Assembly (NCBI RefSeq): GCF_008011665.1 | Contig: NZ_VOWJ01000031.1 | Location: 62,001-126,000 of the forward strand | Origin: Campylobacter volucris | GTDB taxonomy: Bacteria > Campylobacterota > Campylobacteria > Campylobacterales > Campylobacteraceae | Direction: 5' to 3' | DNA length: 64,000 bases | Shown: positions 18,673 through 29,051 of the stretch, in pieces | Layout of the letters: each line of letters begins with the position of its first letter | How positions within the stretch are numbered: position 1 is the first letter of the stretch | The notes under the pieces: model-generated | Database searches by the model: none | What the model saw: the letters and a program-made list of their open reading frames with translations, nothing else | Told to the model about the DNA's origin: nothing | Position numbers and translations under genes: made by a program

Positions 18673-19443
18673 TTAAAATGCAGGTATTACTGAGCCATTG
18701 TATTTTTGATTGATATAATCTTTTACTTTTTGACTTTGCAAGGCTTGGCTTAAAGCTTTGATTTTTTCATCATTTTCATGACCTTCTTTTGTGACAAGTA
18801 TATTTGCATAAGGACTTTGACCATCTTCAATTAAAATACTATCTTTAGCTGGGTTTAAGCCTGCTGATAAAGCATAATTTGAATTAATAATTGCAAAATC
18901 AACATCTTCTAAAGATCTTGGAAGTTGAGCTGCTTTTAACTCTATAAATTTAATTTTTTTAGGATTACTGATAATATCAACATGGGTTTTTAAAACGCTA
19001 TCTTTAAATTCAACTAAATCTGCTTTTGCGATAATATCTAAGGCTCGACTCTCATTTGTTGGATCATTCGGTACGGCTATAGTTGCTCCATTTGGCAATT
19101 CATCAATACTTTTAAATTTTTTAGAATAAATAGCCATCGGTTCTATATGAACTGCTGCTACTTTTACCAATTTAGTTCCTTTGTTTTTATTAAATTCTTC
19201 CAAATAAGGTGTGTGTTGAAAAAAATTCGCATCAATTTCTTCGCCATCAACTGCTAAATTAGGTAAAACATAATCAGTAAATTCTTTAATTTCTAGTTTA
19301 TATCCTTTTTGTTCTAAATCAGGCTTGATCTGCTCTAAAATTTCTGCATGGGGAACAGGAGTGGCTGCTACAGTGATGATTTCATTGGCAAATAAACTTG
19401 CACCTAAAAGTGTATTTAAAGCAATAAATTTTAACAAATTCAT
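18673..19443 (-). CDS. metQ: Methionine-binding protein of the MetNIQ importer (non-lipidated)
   Basis: NLPA/MetQ-family periplasmic binding protein of 256 residues, with ITVAATPVPHAEIL at the mature N-terminus and FFQHTPYLEEFN and VAAVHIEPMAIYS in the ligand lobes. It delivers D/L-methionine to MetI-MetN. The signal peptide ends LFA-NE (cleavage after about residue 19). There is no cysteine anywhere in the protein, so it cannot be an acylated lipoprotein as E. coli MetQ is. It is separated from metI by a GT8 gene and has its own likely promoter. Confidence 0.9.
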   Translation of the reverse strand: MNLLKFIALNTLLGASLFANEIITVAATPVPHAEILEQIKPDLEQKGYKLEIKEFTDYVLPNLAVDGEEIDANFFQHTPYLEEFNKNKGTKLVKVAAVHIEPMAIYSKKFKSIDELPNGATIAVPNDPTNESRALDIIAKADLVEFKDSVLKTHVDIISNPKKIKFIELKAAQLPRSLEDVDFAIINSNYALSAGLNPAKDSILIEDGQSPYANILVTKEGHENDEKIKALSQALQSQKVKDYINQKYNGSVIPAF

Positions 19444-19477
19444 AATTGCCCCTTTTAATAAATTTGATATGCTTTAG

Positions 19478-19483
19478 ATTATA
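19478..19483 (-). promoter_or_regulatory. Putative -10 box of metQ
   Basis: On the minus strand TATAAT lies about 35 nt upstream of the metQ ATG, preceded by a T-rich stretch; the gene also has a strong ribosome-binding site (AAGGGG). The motif sits in the 75-nt gap between the GT8 gene and metQ and would let metQ be transcribed independently of the valS-metNI run. Confidence 0.55.
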
Positions 19484-19518
19484 ATATAAAAATATTAATA
19501 AGATATTTTAGATTTGCT

Positions 19519-20712
19519 TTACCTATTTTTGTAAGTTTGTGATATTTTTTTTAATTGTTTGATAAAGATAAAATATCCTCCTTTGCGCCAATTTTTTTGA
19601 GCGCGTATGAGATTTTTACCTATTTTATAAGAACAAGAGCGTTTATTTTGCAAACCTTCTGTATGATAGTCTTCATAAGTTTTTAAAGGAGGTAATTTAA
19701 GATGAGGATTGTTTTTTATATCTTCTTGGAATTTTTTAGCAATATTTTTATGTTGATAATAAATTCTTAAAAGTGTATATGGGAGTAAAAAAATCTTTTT
19801 TTTGTTTTTTGCCGCATCTATGATAGCATATCCTAGTTTATATGAAAGATGGTATTTAATTCTTTGTTTAACATGTCTCTTGTCTATTTGAATTTTTCCT
19901 TGATATTTACTTCCGCCAAGTTCTTGCCATCGCTCGTAATATTTTTGCCAACTTGGCCAAGTTTTATTACATAATGAGCTATTCCAAAAGCGACTATTAG
20001 CCCCGCTTGCATGTACCAAAGAAGCATTTTGCATTATATTGGTAAGATAATGAGTACTTCCTGTGTACTTATCTTTTAAATTTTTGACTTTAAAATTATT
20101 TTGCAAAAGCATTAATGAAAATACGCCTTGATCTTGGACATTGAATTTGTTTTTTGATAAGTAAGTATAGATGAAATCATAGCATTTTAACGGATCTTCT
20201 ATAAGATCAGTAAAAACTAAAATACCTGTTTGATAAACGCATTTGTTAGGGTAGTTGTTTTCTAAAGGTAATGCAGTTTTAATCAAGGTTTTACCCAACC
20301 TTGCTCCAAAATGGTATTTTTTACTTCGCAAACGATAAAGTTCGCTAATATCTTTTAATAATAACACATCAAAATCAAGATAAACAATACATTCACACTC
20401 ATGTAAAAATTTAAATGCTTCAAATCTAGCAAAAGCCATATGAGTCCATCTTTTAATAAAAAACAAATCTGAAATTTTATCTTGATTTATAAGCTCGATG
20501 AAATGTTCTTGGGTAAATAGTATAAATTTAATAGTTTTATTTTTAACGATTTTTTTCATTATGTTTTGATCTTGAGTGGAAAAACCATCATGGATGATAT
20601 AAAATATATCTATTTTTTCACTCATTAAATCCATGATGTTAATAAGTAAAGTTCCTATTGTAAAACTTGAATTTTTAGTTGCTGCTAGTAAAATTCCTAG
20701 TTTGTATTTCAT
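19519..20712 (-). CDS. Glycosyltransferase family 8-like protein in the met operon
   Basis: A 397-residue GT-A glycosyltransferase. The N-terminus (KLGILLAATKNSSFTIGTL) and the metal-binding DxD motif D113-F-D115 in YLDFDVLLLKDISEL fit GT8 (LPS galactosyl/glucosyltransferases and glycogenin relatives). A later HASGANSRFW resembles the GT8 HxxGxxxxW element. The C-terminal about 110 residues are basic and hydrophobic, as in membrane-associated LOS enzymes. It starts 3 nt after metI, so it is co-transcribed with the importer, yet has no obvious link to methionine. Donor and acceptor sugars are unknown. In C. jejuni the met genes are contiguous as I recall, so this looks inserted. Confidence 0.75.
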   Translation of the reverse strand: MKYKLGILLAATKNSSFTIGTLLINIMDLMSEKIDIFYIIHDGFSTQDQNIMKKIVKNKTIKFILFTQEHFIELINQDKISDLFFIKRWTHMAFARFEAFKFLHECECIVYLDFDVLLLKDISELYRLRSKKYHFGARLGKTLIKTALPLENNYPNKCVYQTGILVFTDLIEDPLKCYDFIYTYLSKNKFNVQDQGVFSLMLLQNNFKVKNLKDKYTGSTHYLTNIMQNASLVHASGANSRFWNSSLCNKTWPSWQKYYERWQELGGSKYQGKIQIDKRHVKQRIKYHLSYKLGYAIIDAAKNKKKIFLLPYTLLRIYYQHKNIAKKFQEDIKNNPHLKLPPLKTYEDYHTEGLQNKRSCSYKIGKNLIRAQKNWRKGGYFIFIKQLKKISQTYKNR

Positions 20713-20715
20713 AAA

Positions 20716-21381
20716 TTATCTTTTTGTTATTTTATAGAGTAAATTTCCTATTAATTGTATGATTTGCACTAAAATGATTAAAATTATTACAGTTTGTATC
20801 ATGATTTGAGTGTTAAATCTTTCATAACCATAGCGTATAGCTACATCCCCCAAACCTCCTCCTCCAACAGTTCCCGCCATAGCAGAAAAACCTACAACTA
20901 CGATTAAAATCATGGTTGTGCCATTGATGATATTTGGAAGTGCTTCATTAAGCATGACTTTAAAAACAATTTGAGTTTTGCTTGCTCCATAAGATCTTGC
21001 AGCTTCTATAATACCTTGATCAATTTCTTTAAAAGCGCTTTCTATCATCTTAGCTAAATACGGAGCTATCCCTATAGTAAGAGGAACTATAGTCGCTGTC
21101 GTTCCAATGCTCATACCAACGATGTATTTAGTAAATGGGCTTAAACCTACAATTAAAATCAAAAATGGAAAAGATCTTAAAATATTAATGATAAAATCAA
21201 GCACATTGTAAATACTTTTATTTTCACACAATCCCCCTTTGTCTGTAACGGTAAGCACTATAGCGGGGATTATAGCGATTAAAAAAGCTAAAAATGTTGA
21301 AACAAAACTCATGTATAAAGTTTCTAACAAAGCTGGATATAAAATATTTTCAAAAGTAGTTAAAATGGTTTCTAAATTCAT
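20716..21381 (-). CDS. metI: Methionine ABC transporter permease
   Basis: Inner-membrane permease of the MetNIQ importer, 221 residues with five predicted membrane helices. The coupling EAA loop is visible around [19 protein letters not shown] (about 135-153), which docks on MetN. I place the start at the ATG at 21381, which overlaps the metN stop as ATGA and follows GGGAG; a TTG at 21393 would add four residues. Downstream, the GT8 gene follows after 3 nt. Confidence 0.93.
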   Translation of the reverse strand: MNLETILTTFENILYPALLETLYMSFVSTFLAFLIAIIPAIVLTVTDKGGLCENKSIYNVLDFIINILRSFPFLILIVGLSPFTKYIVGMSIGTTATIVPLTIGIAPYLAKMIESAFKEIDQGIIEAARSYGASKTQIVFKVMLNEALPNIINGTTMILIVVVGFSAMAGTVGGGGLGDVAIRYGYERFNTQIMIQTVIILIILVQIIQLIGNLLYKITKR

Positions 21382-22334
21382 ACAAGCTCCCAAATCACGC
21401 CATTATTTTGCAAATAATTTAATACATTTTCTTGATCTTTAGGTGAAATATTGATAACTAAATTACCCAAAGCATTATTGTTTAATTTTTCAATTTTTCC
21501 CCATACTATATTAAAATCTATATTTAAGGTTCTAGCCATATGAGTAATAATGCTTTGGTTTGCCTTTTCTTTGCAAAAATAAAGCCTAATATTTATCCCA
21601 TTTTGCGGTAAAAATTCATTTTCTCCTAAAAATTCACGCATTTTTTGACTGGGTTTTAAAAATAATTCTTCAACTTTCCCTTTTCCTATGATTTGCCCAT
21701 GTTCAAGCAAAACAGCTTTATGGGCTATTTGTTTTACTGCTTCCATTTCATGGGTCACTAAAATAACACTTATATTAAATTCTTTATTAATTTGTGCAAT
21801 AAGTTCTAAAATATTATTTGTAGTATTAGGATCCAAAGCCGAAGTTGCCTCATCGCTTAATAAAATTTTAGGATTTAAAGCTAAAGCTCGTGCTATAGCT
21901 ACTCTTTGTTTTTGCCCGCCACTTAATTGTGCTGGATAAGAATGACTTTTATTGCTAAGTCCTACAAGCTCTAAAAGTTCTGAAACTCTTTTTTGTATAT
22001 TTGTTTTATTAAACCCGTGAATTTCTAAAGGCATGGAGATATTTTCAAAAATGTTTTTACGACTCATTAGAGCAAAATGCTGAAAAATCATACCTATATC
22101 TTTTCTAAATTCTCTAAGTTGTTTTTCTTTAAGGGTTTTAATTTCTTGATCAAAAACCTTAACGCTACCATCTTGATAACTTTCTAAGCCATTAATGCAT
22201 CGTAATAAAGTGGATTTTCCAGCTCCACTATGCCCAACAAGTGCATAAATTTCACCTTTTGAAACTTCTAGAGATACATCATTGATGACTAAGTCTTTGC
22301 CGTAGTATTTTTTTAAATTTTGTATTTTTATCAC
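21378..22334 (-). CDS. metN: Methionine ABC transporter ATP-binding protein
   Basis: ATPase of the methionine importer, 318 residues. Walker A is GHSGAGKST (about 34-42), the signature LSGGQKQR, and Walker [13 protein letters not shown]. The C-terminal about 80 residues form the NIL regulatory domain that binds methionine and inhibits transport when the internal pool is high. It follows valS by 4 nt, so there is no room for a SAM riboswitch or promoter immediately upstream. Confidence 0.95.
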   Translation of the reverse strand: MIKIQNLKKYYGKDLVINDVSLEVSKGEIYALVGHSGAGKSTLLRCINGLESYQDGSVKVFDQEIKTLKEKQLREFRKDIGMIFQHFALMSRKNIFENISMPLEIHGFNKTNIQKRVSELLELVGLSNKSHSYPAQLSGGQKQRVAIARALALNPKILLSDEATSALDPNTTNNILELIAQINKEFNISVILVTHEMEAVKQIAHKAVLLEHGQIIGKGKVEELFLKPSQKMREFLGENEFLPQNGINIRLYFCKEKANQSIITHMARTLNIDFNIVWGKIEKLNNNALGNLVINISPKDQENVLNYLQNNGVIWELV

Positions 22335-22338
22335 TTAT

Positions 22339-24951
22339 TTAACCTTGTAAATTAGAAATTTCTTCACAAATTTTATCTAATTGTGATTTTATAGTATTTA
22401 GTTGATTTTTATTTTGTTCTACAATTTGCGTTGGTGCATTTTTAATAAAATTTTCATTTTTCATCATTGTATCAAGCTTATTAAATTCTTTTTCGAGTTT
22501 TGTTTTTTGATTGTTCAAACGATTTAAAATTCCACTTAAATCTAAATCTTGCGTAGGGATGAAAACTTCTAATTTTTCACTTACATCTCTGATTGATTTT
22601 TCTATATTTTTATCAACCAATTCAATTTGTTCACATTTTGCAAGAGTAGTGATGAAATTAGTATAATTTTTAAGTTGCTCGCTTAAAGAAAAATCGTTTA
22701 ATTTTATATACGCTTTTTGAATTTTTGTATTAGCTAAATCTACTAAAGTTTTAGCACGACGCACAGAAACTATACTTTCAATGATAATATTAAATAAATC
22801 TTCTATTTGTTTATCTTGAGAAGTAAATTCAGGATATTTAGAAATCATAATAGATTCGTGTGTATGGATGGAAGTTTTGCTAAGTTCATGATATAAATAT
22901 TCACTAATAAATGGCATAAAAGGATTTAAAAGTTTTAATGCTTCTTTAAAAATACTTCCAAGTTCTTTTATGCTTGATTTTTCAGCTTTGCTAAGTTCAA
23001 TACCCCAATCACAAAATTCATCCCATAAAAATCTATATAAAGTATTTGCTGCATCATTAAAGCGATAATTATCTAAATTTTCTCTTACCTCTTTAATACA
23101 AAGATTAAAACGAGAAAGCATGTATTTTGCTAATGTTGATTGGATTTGATTTGGATTTAAATCTTCAAATTTTTCTTCATTTAAAAGTAAAAATTTGCTT
23201 GCATTGTAAAGTTTATTTGTAAAATTTCTAACTTGCAAAAGCTTATCGTTACTCAACTTAATATCTCTTCCTTGGATTGCAAGTAAGGCTAGGGTAAAGC
23301 GTAAAATATCAGCACTATATTCTTCTACACTTTCAACTGGATCTATGACATTGCCTAAAGATTTACTCATTTTTCTACCTTGTTCATCTTTTACAAGAGC
23401 ATGTAAATAAATATCTTTAAAAGGAAGCTCATTTAAGGCATTAGTGCTTTGAAACATCATTCTAGCAACCCAAAAAAATAAAATATCAAAACCAGTGATC
23501 AATAAAGAATTGGGATAAAAATCTTTCAAATCGCTTTCATTCCAAAGGGTGTTTTTACCCCATTCTTTATTACCCCATCCTAAAGTACTCATTGCCCAAA
23601 GTCCTGATGAAAACCAAGTATCTAACACATCTTGATCTTGTTTAAAATTACTACTTTGGCATTTTGGACAAGAAGCAGGGGTTTCTTCGCTTGCCCATTC
23701 ATGTGAGCATTGACAATAATACACAGGAATTTGATGACCCCACCAAAGCTGTCTTGAAATACACCAATCTTTTAATTCTCTCATCCAAGCATTAAAACTA
23801 TTAATCCAATGCGAAGGATAAAATTTGCTTCCACCTAGATTAACCTTTTCTATACTTTCTTTAGCAATTTCATTTTTCACAAACCATTGTTTGGAAATAT
23901 AGGGCTCAACAACATTTTTACAACGATAGCAATATCCAACTTGATTGGTATAATCTTCTATTTTTTCTATAAAACCTTTTTCTTCTAAGGTTTTAACTAT
24001 TTCATCTCTAGCTTCTAATCTTTCTTTGCCTTTAAAATTCAAACAATGCTCGTTTAAAATTCCTTTTTCATCAAATATAGTAATAAATTCAAGATTATGT
24101 CTTAATCCAACTTCATAATCATTTACATCATGAGCGGGGGTTACTTTTACAGCTCCTGTTCCAAATTCCATATCAACATGTTCATCAGCAATGATTTTTA
24201 TCTTTTTATTGATTAAAGGTAAAATGGCATATTGTCCTATTAGATTTTTATATCTTTGATCATTTGGATTAACCATAATCGCACTATCGCCAAAATATGT
24301 TTCAGGCCTTGTTGTAGCAACTACTATATAAGAATTGCTATTTTCTAAAAAATATCTTAAATGGTATAATTTCCCTTTGTTTTCTTTATGTTCTACTTCT
24401 ATATCACTTAATGCACCATCGTGTGTGCACCAATTTACCATATAATTTCCACGAACAATAAGTTTTTTATTATAAAGATCTACAAAGGCTTTTTTTACAG
24501 CATTAACTAAACCCTCATCCATAGTAAAACGCAAACGACTCCAAGCAGGAGTGATGCCTAAAATTCTCATTTGTTTTACTATGGTTCCACCGCTTTGTTC
24601 TTTCCATTTCCAAACTTTTTTTATAAATTCTTCTCTTCCTAATTTTTCTTTGGTTATACCTTGAGCTAAAAGCTGTTTTTCTACTACATTTTGAGTTGCA
24701 ATACCTGCATGGTCAAGTCCTGGTTGATAAAGTGTTTTATATCCATCCATTCTTTTATAGCGAGTTGTGATATCTTGCAATGTACAAGTTAGAGCATGCC
24801 CTATGTGTAAAACACCTGTTACATTTGGTGGAGGCATCATGATACAAAAATTTTTGTCTTTTTTTTGAATTTTTTTATTACCATCTATTTCAAAATATCC
24901 ACGCTCTTCGCAAATTTTATAATATTCTTTTTCTAGTGATTTATCATACAT
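22339..24951 (-). CDS. valS: Valyl-tRNA synthetase
   Basis: Class I synthetase of 870 residues charging tRNA-Val. HIGH is in PPPNVTGVLHIGHAL (about 39-53). The CP1 editing domain has TTRPETYFGD, zinc-type cysteines occur in CQCSHEWA and ASCPKCQ, the KMSKS loop is GRKMSKSLGNV, and a C-terminal coiled coil covers about 800-868. It leads the valS-metNI-GT8 run; a likely promoter lies in the 80 nt upstream. Confidence 0.97.
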   Translation of the reverse strand: MYDKSLEKEYYKICEERGYFEIDGNKKIQKKDKNFCIMMPPPNVTGVLHIGHALTCTLQDITTRYKRMDGYKTLYQPGLDHAGIATQNVVEKQLLAQGITKEKLGREEFIKKVWKWKEQSGGTIVKQMRILGITPAWSRLRFTMDEGLVNAVKKAFVDLYNKKLIVRGNYMVNWCTHDGALSDIEVEHKENKGKLYHLRYFLENSNSYIVVATTRPETYFGDSAIMVNPNDQRYKNLIGQYAILPLINKKIKIIADEHVDMEFGTGAVKVTPAHDVNDYEVGLRHNLEFITIFDEKGILNEHCLNFKGKERLEARDEIVKTLEEKGFIEKIEDYTNQVGYCYRCKNVVEPYISKQWFVKNEIAKESIEKVNLGGSKFYPSHWINSFNAWMRELKDWCISRQLWWGHQIPVYYCQCSHEWASEETPASCPKCQSSNFKQDQDVLDTWFSSGLWAMSTLGWGNKEWGKNTLWNESDLKDFYPNSLLITGFDILFFWVARMMFQSTNALNELPFKDIYLHALVKDEQGRKMSKSLGNVIDPVESVEEYSADILRFTLALLAIQGRDIKLSNDKLLQVRNFTNKLYNASKFLLLNEEKFEDLNPNQIQSTLAKYMLSRFNLCIKEVRENLDNYRFNDAANTLYRFLWDEFCDWGIELSKAEKSSIKELGSIFKEALKLLNPFMPFISEYLYHELSKTSIHTHESIMISKYPEFTSQDKQIEDLFNIIIESIVSVRRAKTLVDLANTKIQKAYIKLNDFSLSEQLKNYTNFITTLAKCEQIELVDKNIEKSIRDVSEKLEVFIPTQDLDLSGILNRLNNQKTKLEKEFNKLDTMMKNENFIKNAPTQIVEQNKNQLNTIKSQLDKICEEISNLQG

Positions 24952-25031
24952 AATGTTTACCTTAAAGAAGAGATGTAAAATTGCTATATTAGCTTAAAAA
25001 TATTAAAGAAGTTTTGAAATTGATGTAGAAA

Positions 25032-26090
25032 TTAGTTATAAAAATTAATTTCTACTTTACGATTGTCTTGTCTTTGTTGATCAGATTTATCTTTTAGTGG
25101 ATATTGATCTTTACCCAAAGATTGAATTTGCACTACTTCTGTGAAAGTAAAGAAATGTTTTGCGACATTCATTGCTCTATTTAAACCTATCATATAGTTT
25201 GCAAAAGAGCTTCCTCTATCATCTGCATAACCTTGAATTTTCACTCTTTTGATGATATCTTCTCTTGCTAAACTTTGATTGATTTTTTCAAGTATATCTT
25301 CATTGCTATAATCACTATAGCCATTTCTGTCAAATAAGAATTTAGAATCTTTTATATCCATATTAACATATTTGTATTTTTTCTTATTTTTATCAAAAAT
25401 AATATCTTTATTATAAATACTTAAATTCATATTGTCATTTGGAAGCATTTGGATAAAAATAGTTAAATTATAATCCTTTGAAATTTCAGCAATAGGGCGA
25501 ATCATTTCATTTAAAAGTCCAATTCTATAATCACTTAAAGTTTTGCCATTTAAAACATAAACTTTTACAAAATCACTGCTTAATCTACTTTCGTATTTAC
25601 TTGTTTTGCCTTTTTCGATGTATTCTTGCATAGTGCTTTTATATTGTGATTTTGAGCTAGTAGGTTTTTGTTTAAAAGAGCTAGCTTGTTCTTCTTTGGT
25701 AGAATTTTTTATTGGTTTGGATTCTTCTTGAGTAGGATTTGTTGGTTTTTCGTTATTTATAATTTCTTCTTTTTTGCTTGTATCATCTTTTAAATTATTA
25801 TTTATATTTGCAGTGTTGTTTGAGTTTTCTTGTACTTCTTGAATAGAAGGTGTTTGAGTTGGTTCATTTGTCTCATTGGTGTAAGAATTTAAATTTTGAT
25901 TATAGGTATTATTGTTTTGAGTGTTATAGCTATAATCTTGATTTGTGCTTGAGTAATTTTTATATGAATTATTTTCTTTTGTATAATCATACACATAAGT
26001 TTTTTCATCATCAAAATACCACACATAAAAACCAATACTTGCACCAAGCAATATTATTAAAGCTACACTTAAAGCAATAATACTTTTCAT
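25032..26090 (-). CDS. Anchored periplasmic protein with OmpA-like C-terminal domain
   Basis: A 352-residue protein with a single N-terminal membrane segment (about 4-25) and a long low-complexity linker (about 30-150, rich in Asn, Thr, Ser, Tyr, Gln, then Lys/Glu). The C-terminal OmpA-like domain (about 170-350) has GYADDRGSSFANYMIGLNRA and ends RQDNRKVEINFYN, the pattern that binds peptidoglycan diaminopimelate. D206-Y-N208-L-T is a bacterial N-glycosylation sequon. By synteny this is Cj0776c. It probably tethers inner membrane and cell wall; the exact role is unknown. Confidence 0.7.
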   Translation of the reverse strand: MKSIIALSVALIILLGASIGFYVWYFDDEKTYVYDYTKENNSYKNYSSTNQDYSYNTQNNNTYNQNLNSYTNETNEPTQTPSIQEVQENSNNTANINNNLKDDTSKKEEIINNEKPTNPTQEESKPIKNSTKEEQASSFKQKPTSSKSQYKSTMQEYIEKGKTSKYESRLSSDFVKVYVLNGKTLSDYRIGLLNEMIRPIAEISKDYNLTIFIQMLPNDNMNLSIYNKDIIFDKNKKKYKYVNMDIKDSKFLFDRNGYSDYSNEDILEKINQSLAREDIIKRVKIQGYADDRGSSFANYMIGLNRAMNVAKHFFTFTEVVQIQSLGKDQYPLKDKSDQQRQDNRKVEINFYN

Positions 26091-26107
26091 TTTAAATCCT
26101 TAAATTG

Positions 26108-26626
26108 TTATTTATAGTTTTTGATAGCATTTTCTAAAATTTGACTTGCTTTTTCAATTCCAGCAAATTCTTTTACTTTAACCCATTTATTAGGTTCTAA
26201 AATTTTATATGTTTCAAAGAAATTTTTGATTTTATCTAAAATTGCTTTTGGTAAATCATCTAAACTTTTAATACTATCGTATCTTGGATCTATTTTACTT
26301 ATAGGAACAGCAAGTAATTTTTCATCCATTCCACTTTCATCTTCCATAAGCAATACACCAATCAAACGACAAGGAATTACAGCTCCAGCTTGTATAGGGT
26401 ATTCGTTTAATACTAAAACATCAATAGGATCTCCATCATCTGCTAAGGTATTTGGTATAAAACCATAATTTGCAGGATAAAACATCGCTGAATACATCAC
26501 GCGATCAACCATTATAGCGCCACTTTCTTTGTCAAGTTCGTATTTAATGTTTGAGCCATATGGAATTTCTATTAGGGCATTTAATTTGTTTGGATTTTCT
26601 CCAATTTTAATTTTACTAATATCCAT
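26108..26626 (-). CDS. ppa: Inorganic pyrophosphatase
   Basis: Family I soluble pyrophosphatase of 172 residues. Signature and metal-binding residues are seen in IEIPYGSNIKYE (about 20-31), YGFIPNTLADDGDPIDVLVL (about 54-73) and the later DPRYD and FFETYKILEPNKWVK. It removes pyrophosphate from biosynthetic reactions such as tRNA charging. It lies 11 nt after adk in an aspS-adk-ppa operon. Confidence 0.97.
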   Translation of the reverse strand: MDISKIKIGENPNKLNALIEIPYGSNIKYELDKESGAIMVDRVMYSAMFYPANYGFIPNTLADDGDPIDVLVLNEYPIQAGAVIPCRLIGVLLMEDESGMDEKLLAVPISKIDPRYDSIKSLDDLPKAILDKIKNFFETYKILEPNKWVKVKEFAGIEKASQILENAIKNYK

Positions 26627-26637
26627 TTTTATATCCT

Positions 26638-27210
26638 TTATTTTAATAAATCTTGTATTAATTTTTTCATATCAGCTACTATAGCTTCTATACTTCTTTC
26701 GCCATTAATGCTAAAATGTAAATTTTCTTTAGAATAAAAATTTATAATTTCTTTTAAAGGTTCTAAATAAACTTTCATTCTATTGTTAAATACTTCTTCG
26801 TTATCATCAGATCCTCTAGCGCGACCTAAAACTCTTTCTCTAGCTACTTCTTCGCTTACTTGAACTTCAATTACACCTTTTAAAACAACTTCATTTTGTG
26901 TTTTTAAAACTTTATCAAATTCTAACATTTGCTCAAGACTTCTTGGGTAACCATCTATTAAAATAGTATTAGTTGGAGCATTTTTTAATGCTGTAATGAT
27001 AGTATTTACAACTACATCTAAAGGCACTAAATTTCCTTTAGAAATAAAACTATCGATTAATTTTCCGAGTTCGCTACCACTTGCTACTTCTTCTCTTAAT
27101 AAATCGCCAGTAGAATAATGAGTGATATTTGCATCATCTTGAGCTATGATGCTTGCATCTGTTGTTTTTCCACTACCTGGTGCACCGATGATTAAAAACA
27201 ATTGTTTCAT
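26638..27210 (-). CDS. adk: Adenylate kinase, short-lid form
   Basis: Interconverts 2 ADP with ATP and AMP. The P-loop is GAPGSGKTT (about 9-17), the AMP-binding part contains [10 protein letters not shown] and [10 protein letters not shown], and the lid is the short form ([16 protein letters not shown]) without zinc cysteines, consistent with only 190 residues. It overlaps aspS by 4 nt upstream and precedes ppa by 11 nt. Confidence 0.96.
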   Translation of the reverse strand: MKQLFLIIGAPGSGKTTDASIIAQDDANITHYSTGDLLREEVASGSELGKLIDSFISKGNLVPLDVVVNTIITALKNAPTNTILIDGYPRSLEQMLEFDKVLKTQNEVVLKGVIEVQVSEEVARERVLGRARGSDDNEEVFNNRMKVYLEPLKEIINFYSKENLHFSINGERSIEAIVADMKKLIQDLLK

Positions 27211-28958
27211 TTGATATTCTCCCTTAATTTAATCCCTAATTCTCTCATTTGTTCATTACTAACTTCGCTTGGAGCTTGAGTCATAAGACATTGTGCTCTT
27301 TGGGTTTTAGGAAAAGCAATAACTTCTCTAATGCTCGAAGATTTAGTCAAAAGCATGATTAATCTATCAAGGCCTATTGCTATTCCACCATGTGGAGGAG
27401 CACCAAAACTTAAAGCATCAAGTAAAAATCCAAATTTCTTTCTTTGCTCTTCTTCGTCAATATTTAAAAGCTTAAATACTTTTTGTTGAATATGGCTTTT
27501 ATGAATTCTTATACTTCCGCCGCCTAATTCTACTCCGTTTAAAACCACATCATGAGCAATAGAATTAATTTCTTCCAAATCTTGCTCATTTATATTTTTT
27601 GGCATTGTAAAAGGATGATGCATTGCTGAGTAACTTCCATCATCATTTTGTTCAAACATAGGAAAATCGACAACCCATAAGAATTCTAATTTTTCTTCAT
27701 CGATGATATTCATTTCATTAGCTAAGAAAATTCTAAATCTACCCATATAATCTAAAACAGTTTTTTTAGCCCCAGCTCCAAAAAATACCACATCGCCAAT
27801 TTCTAACTCACATCTTTTAAGCAAGGTGTTTAAATCATCTTCACTAAAGAATTTACAAAGTGGTCCTTTTGGTCCATCTTCTTTCATTTGTATAAAAGCA
27901 AGCCCTCCTGCTCCAAATTTACGCACAAATTCTTCAAATCTTTGCATTTGTCTTTTTGAAAAAATTGTATCTCCCTTTGGAACTCTTAAAGCTTTGATGC
28001 GATTTTTCTTGGTATCTTTGGCTGTATTGGCAAAAATTTCGTTATTTGATTTTGCAAATATATCAATCACATCGATAAATTTCATATCAAATCTCAAATC
28101 AGGTTTATCAGAACCATAATTTTCCATAGCTTCTTTATAACTCATTTGTCTAAAAGGTATAGTGATTTCTTTTCCACAGGCTTTAAATATATCTTTGAGT
28201 AAATTTTCAGCCATATTGATAATGTCTTTTTGCTCACAAAAACTCATTTCAATATCAATTTGAGTAAATTCAGGCTGGCGATCTGCTCTTAAGTCTTCAT
28301 CTCTAAAACATTTTGCTATTTGAAAATAGCGATCAAAACCTGAACACATTAAAAGTTGTTTAAAAAGCTGAGGGCTTTGAGGTAGGGCATAAAATTCGCC
28401 TTGATGCACGCGAGATGGAACTAAATAATCCCTAGCACCTTCTGGTGTTGCTTTGGTTAAAATAGGAGTTTCAACTTCTAAAAATCCCATATTAGCTAAA
28501 GAATTTCGAGCAGCGATACAAGCTTTTGATCTTAAAGCAAAATTATCATATAATTTTTTACTTCTTAAATCTAAAAATCTATATTTTAATCTAAGCTCTT
28601 CGTTTACACTTTCATCGCCTATCGCAAAAGGTATGACTGAACTTTCATTTTCTATATTTAGCTCATTAATAATAACTTCAATCTCGCCTGTTTTTAATTT
28701 AGGATTAATTAATCCTTCCCCGCGAGGTCTGATTTTACCTTTTGCAATTAAAACATATTCATTTCTTACGCTAGAAGCTATATTATGTGCTTTTTGATTA
28801 TCTGCAGGATCGCAAACTAATTGTATTAATCCGGTACGATCTCTAAGATCGATAAAAATCACACCACCATGATCGCGATAAGAATTTACCCAACCGCATA
28901 ATGTCACTTCTTCGCCGACATTTTTAATATCAAGATCTGTATTGTAATGAGTTCTCAA
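27207..28958 (-). CDS. aspS: Aspartyl-tRNA synthetase
   Basis: Class IIb synthetase, 583 residues, bacterial type with the GAD insertion domain (about 285-420). The N-terminal OB fold holds [15 protein letters not shown]; motif 2 is around [16 protein letters not shown] and motif 3 is [19 protein letters not shown]. In epsilonproteobacteria without AsnRS, AspRS is commonly non-discriminating and works with GatCAB to make Asn-tRNA; whether that holds here cannot be told from this window. It diverges from nadK and starts the aspS-adk-ppa operon. Confidence 0.96.
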   Translation of the reverse strand: MRTHYNTDLDIKNVGEEVTLCGWVNSYRDHGGVIFIDLRDRTGLIQLVCDPADNQKAHNIASSVRNEYVLIAKGKIRPRGEGLINPKLKTGEIEVIINELNIENESSVIPFAIGDESVNEELRLKYRFLDLRSKKLYDNFALRSKACIAARNSLANMGFLEVETPILTKATPEGARDYLVPSRVHQGEFYALPQSPQLFKQLLMCSGFDRYFQIAKCFRDEDLRADRQPEFTQIDIEMSFCEQKDIINMAENLLKDIFKACGKEITIPFRQMSYKEAMENYGSDKPDLRFDMKFIDVIDIFAKSNNEIFANTAKDTKKNRIKALRVPKGDTIFSKRQMQRFEEFVRKFGAGGLAFIQMKEDGPKGPLCKFFSEDDLNTLLKRCELEIGDVVFFGAGAKKTVLDYMGRFRIFLANEMNIIDEEKLEFLWVVDFPMFEQNDDGSYSAMHHPFTMPKNINEQDLEEINSIAHDVVLNGVELGGGSIRIHKSHIQQKVFKLLNIDEEEQRKKFGFLLDALSFGAPPHGGIAIGLDRLIMLLTKSSSIREVIAFPKTQRAQCLMTQAPSEVSNEQMRELGIKLRENIK

Positions 28959-29039
28959 AATTTTTCCTTAAAAGCTGTGATTTTGTTTTAATAAATTGTA
29001 ATTATATTATTTTATTCTTTATGCTTAGCTAAGTTTTGT

Positions 29040-29045
29040 TATAAT
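29040..29045 (+). promoter_or_regulatory. -10 box of nadK, implying a leaderless transcript
   Basis: TATAAT ends only 6 nt before the nadK ATG at 29052, with T-rich DNA and TTTTG upstream. A transcript starting 6-7 nt after this box would begin at or next to the start codon. The bases between are all T and contain no ribosome-binding site. Confidence 0.55.
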
Positions 29046-29051
29046 TTTTTT

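Noticed and set aside
22335-22338. SAM riboswitch or methionine attenuator before metN
   Set aside because: Only 4 nt separate valS from metN, so no leader exists there.
28453-28797. 114-codon open frame antisense to aspS
   Set aside because: It lies wholly within the conserved aspS coding sequence, has no ribosome-binding site and no family resemblance.
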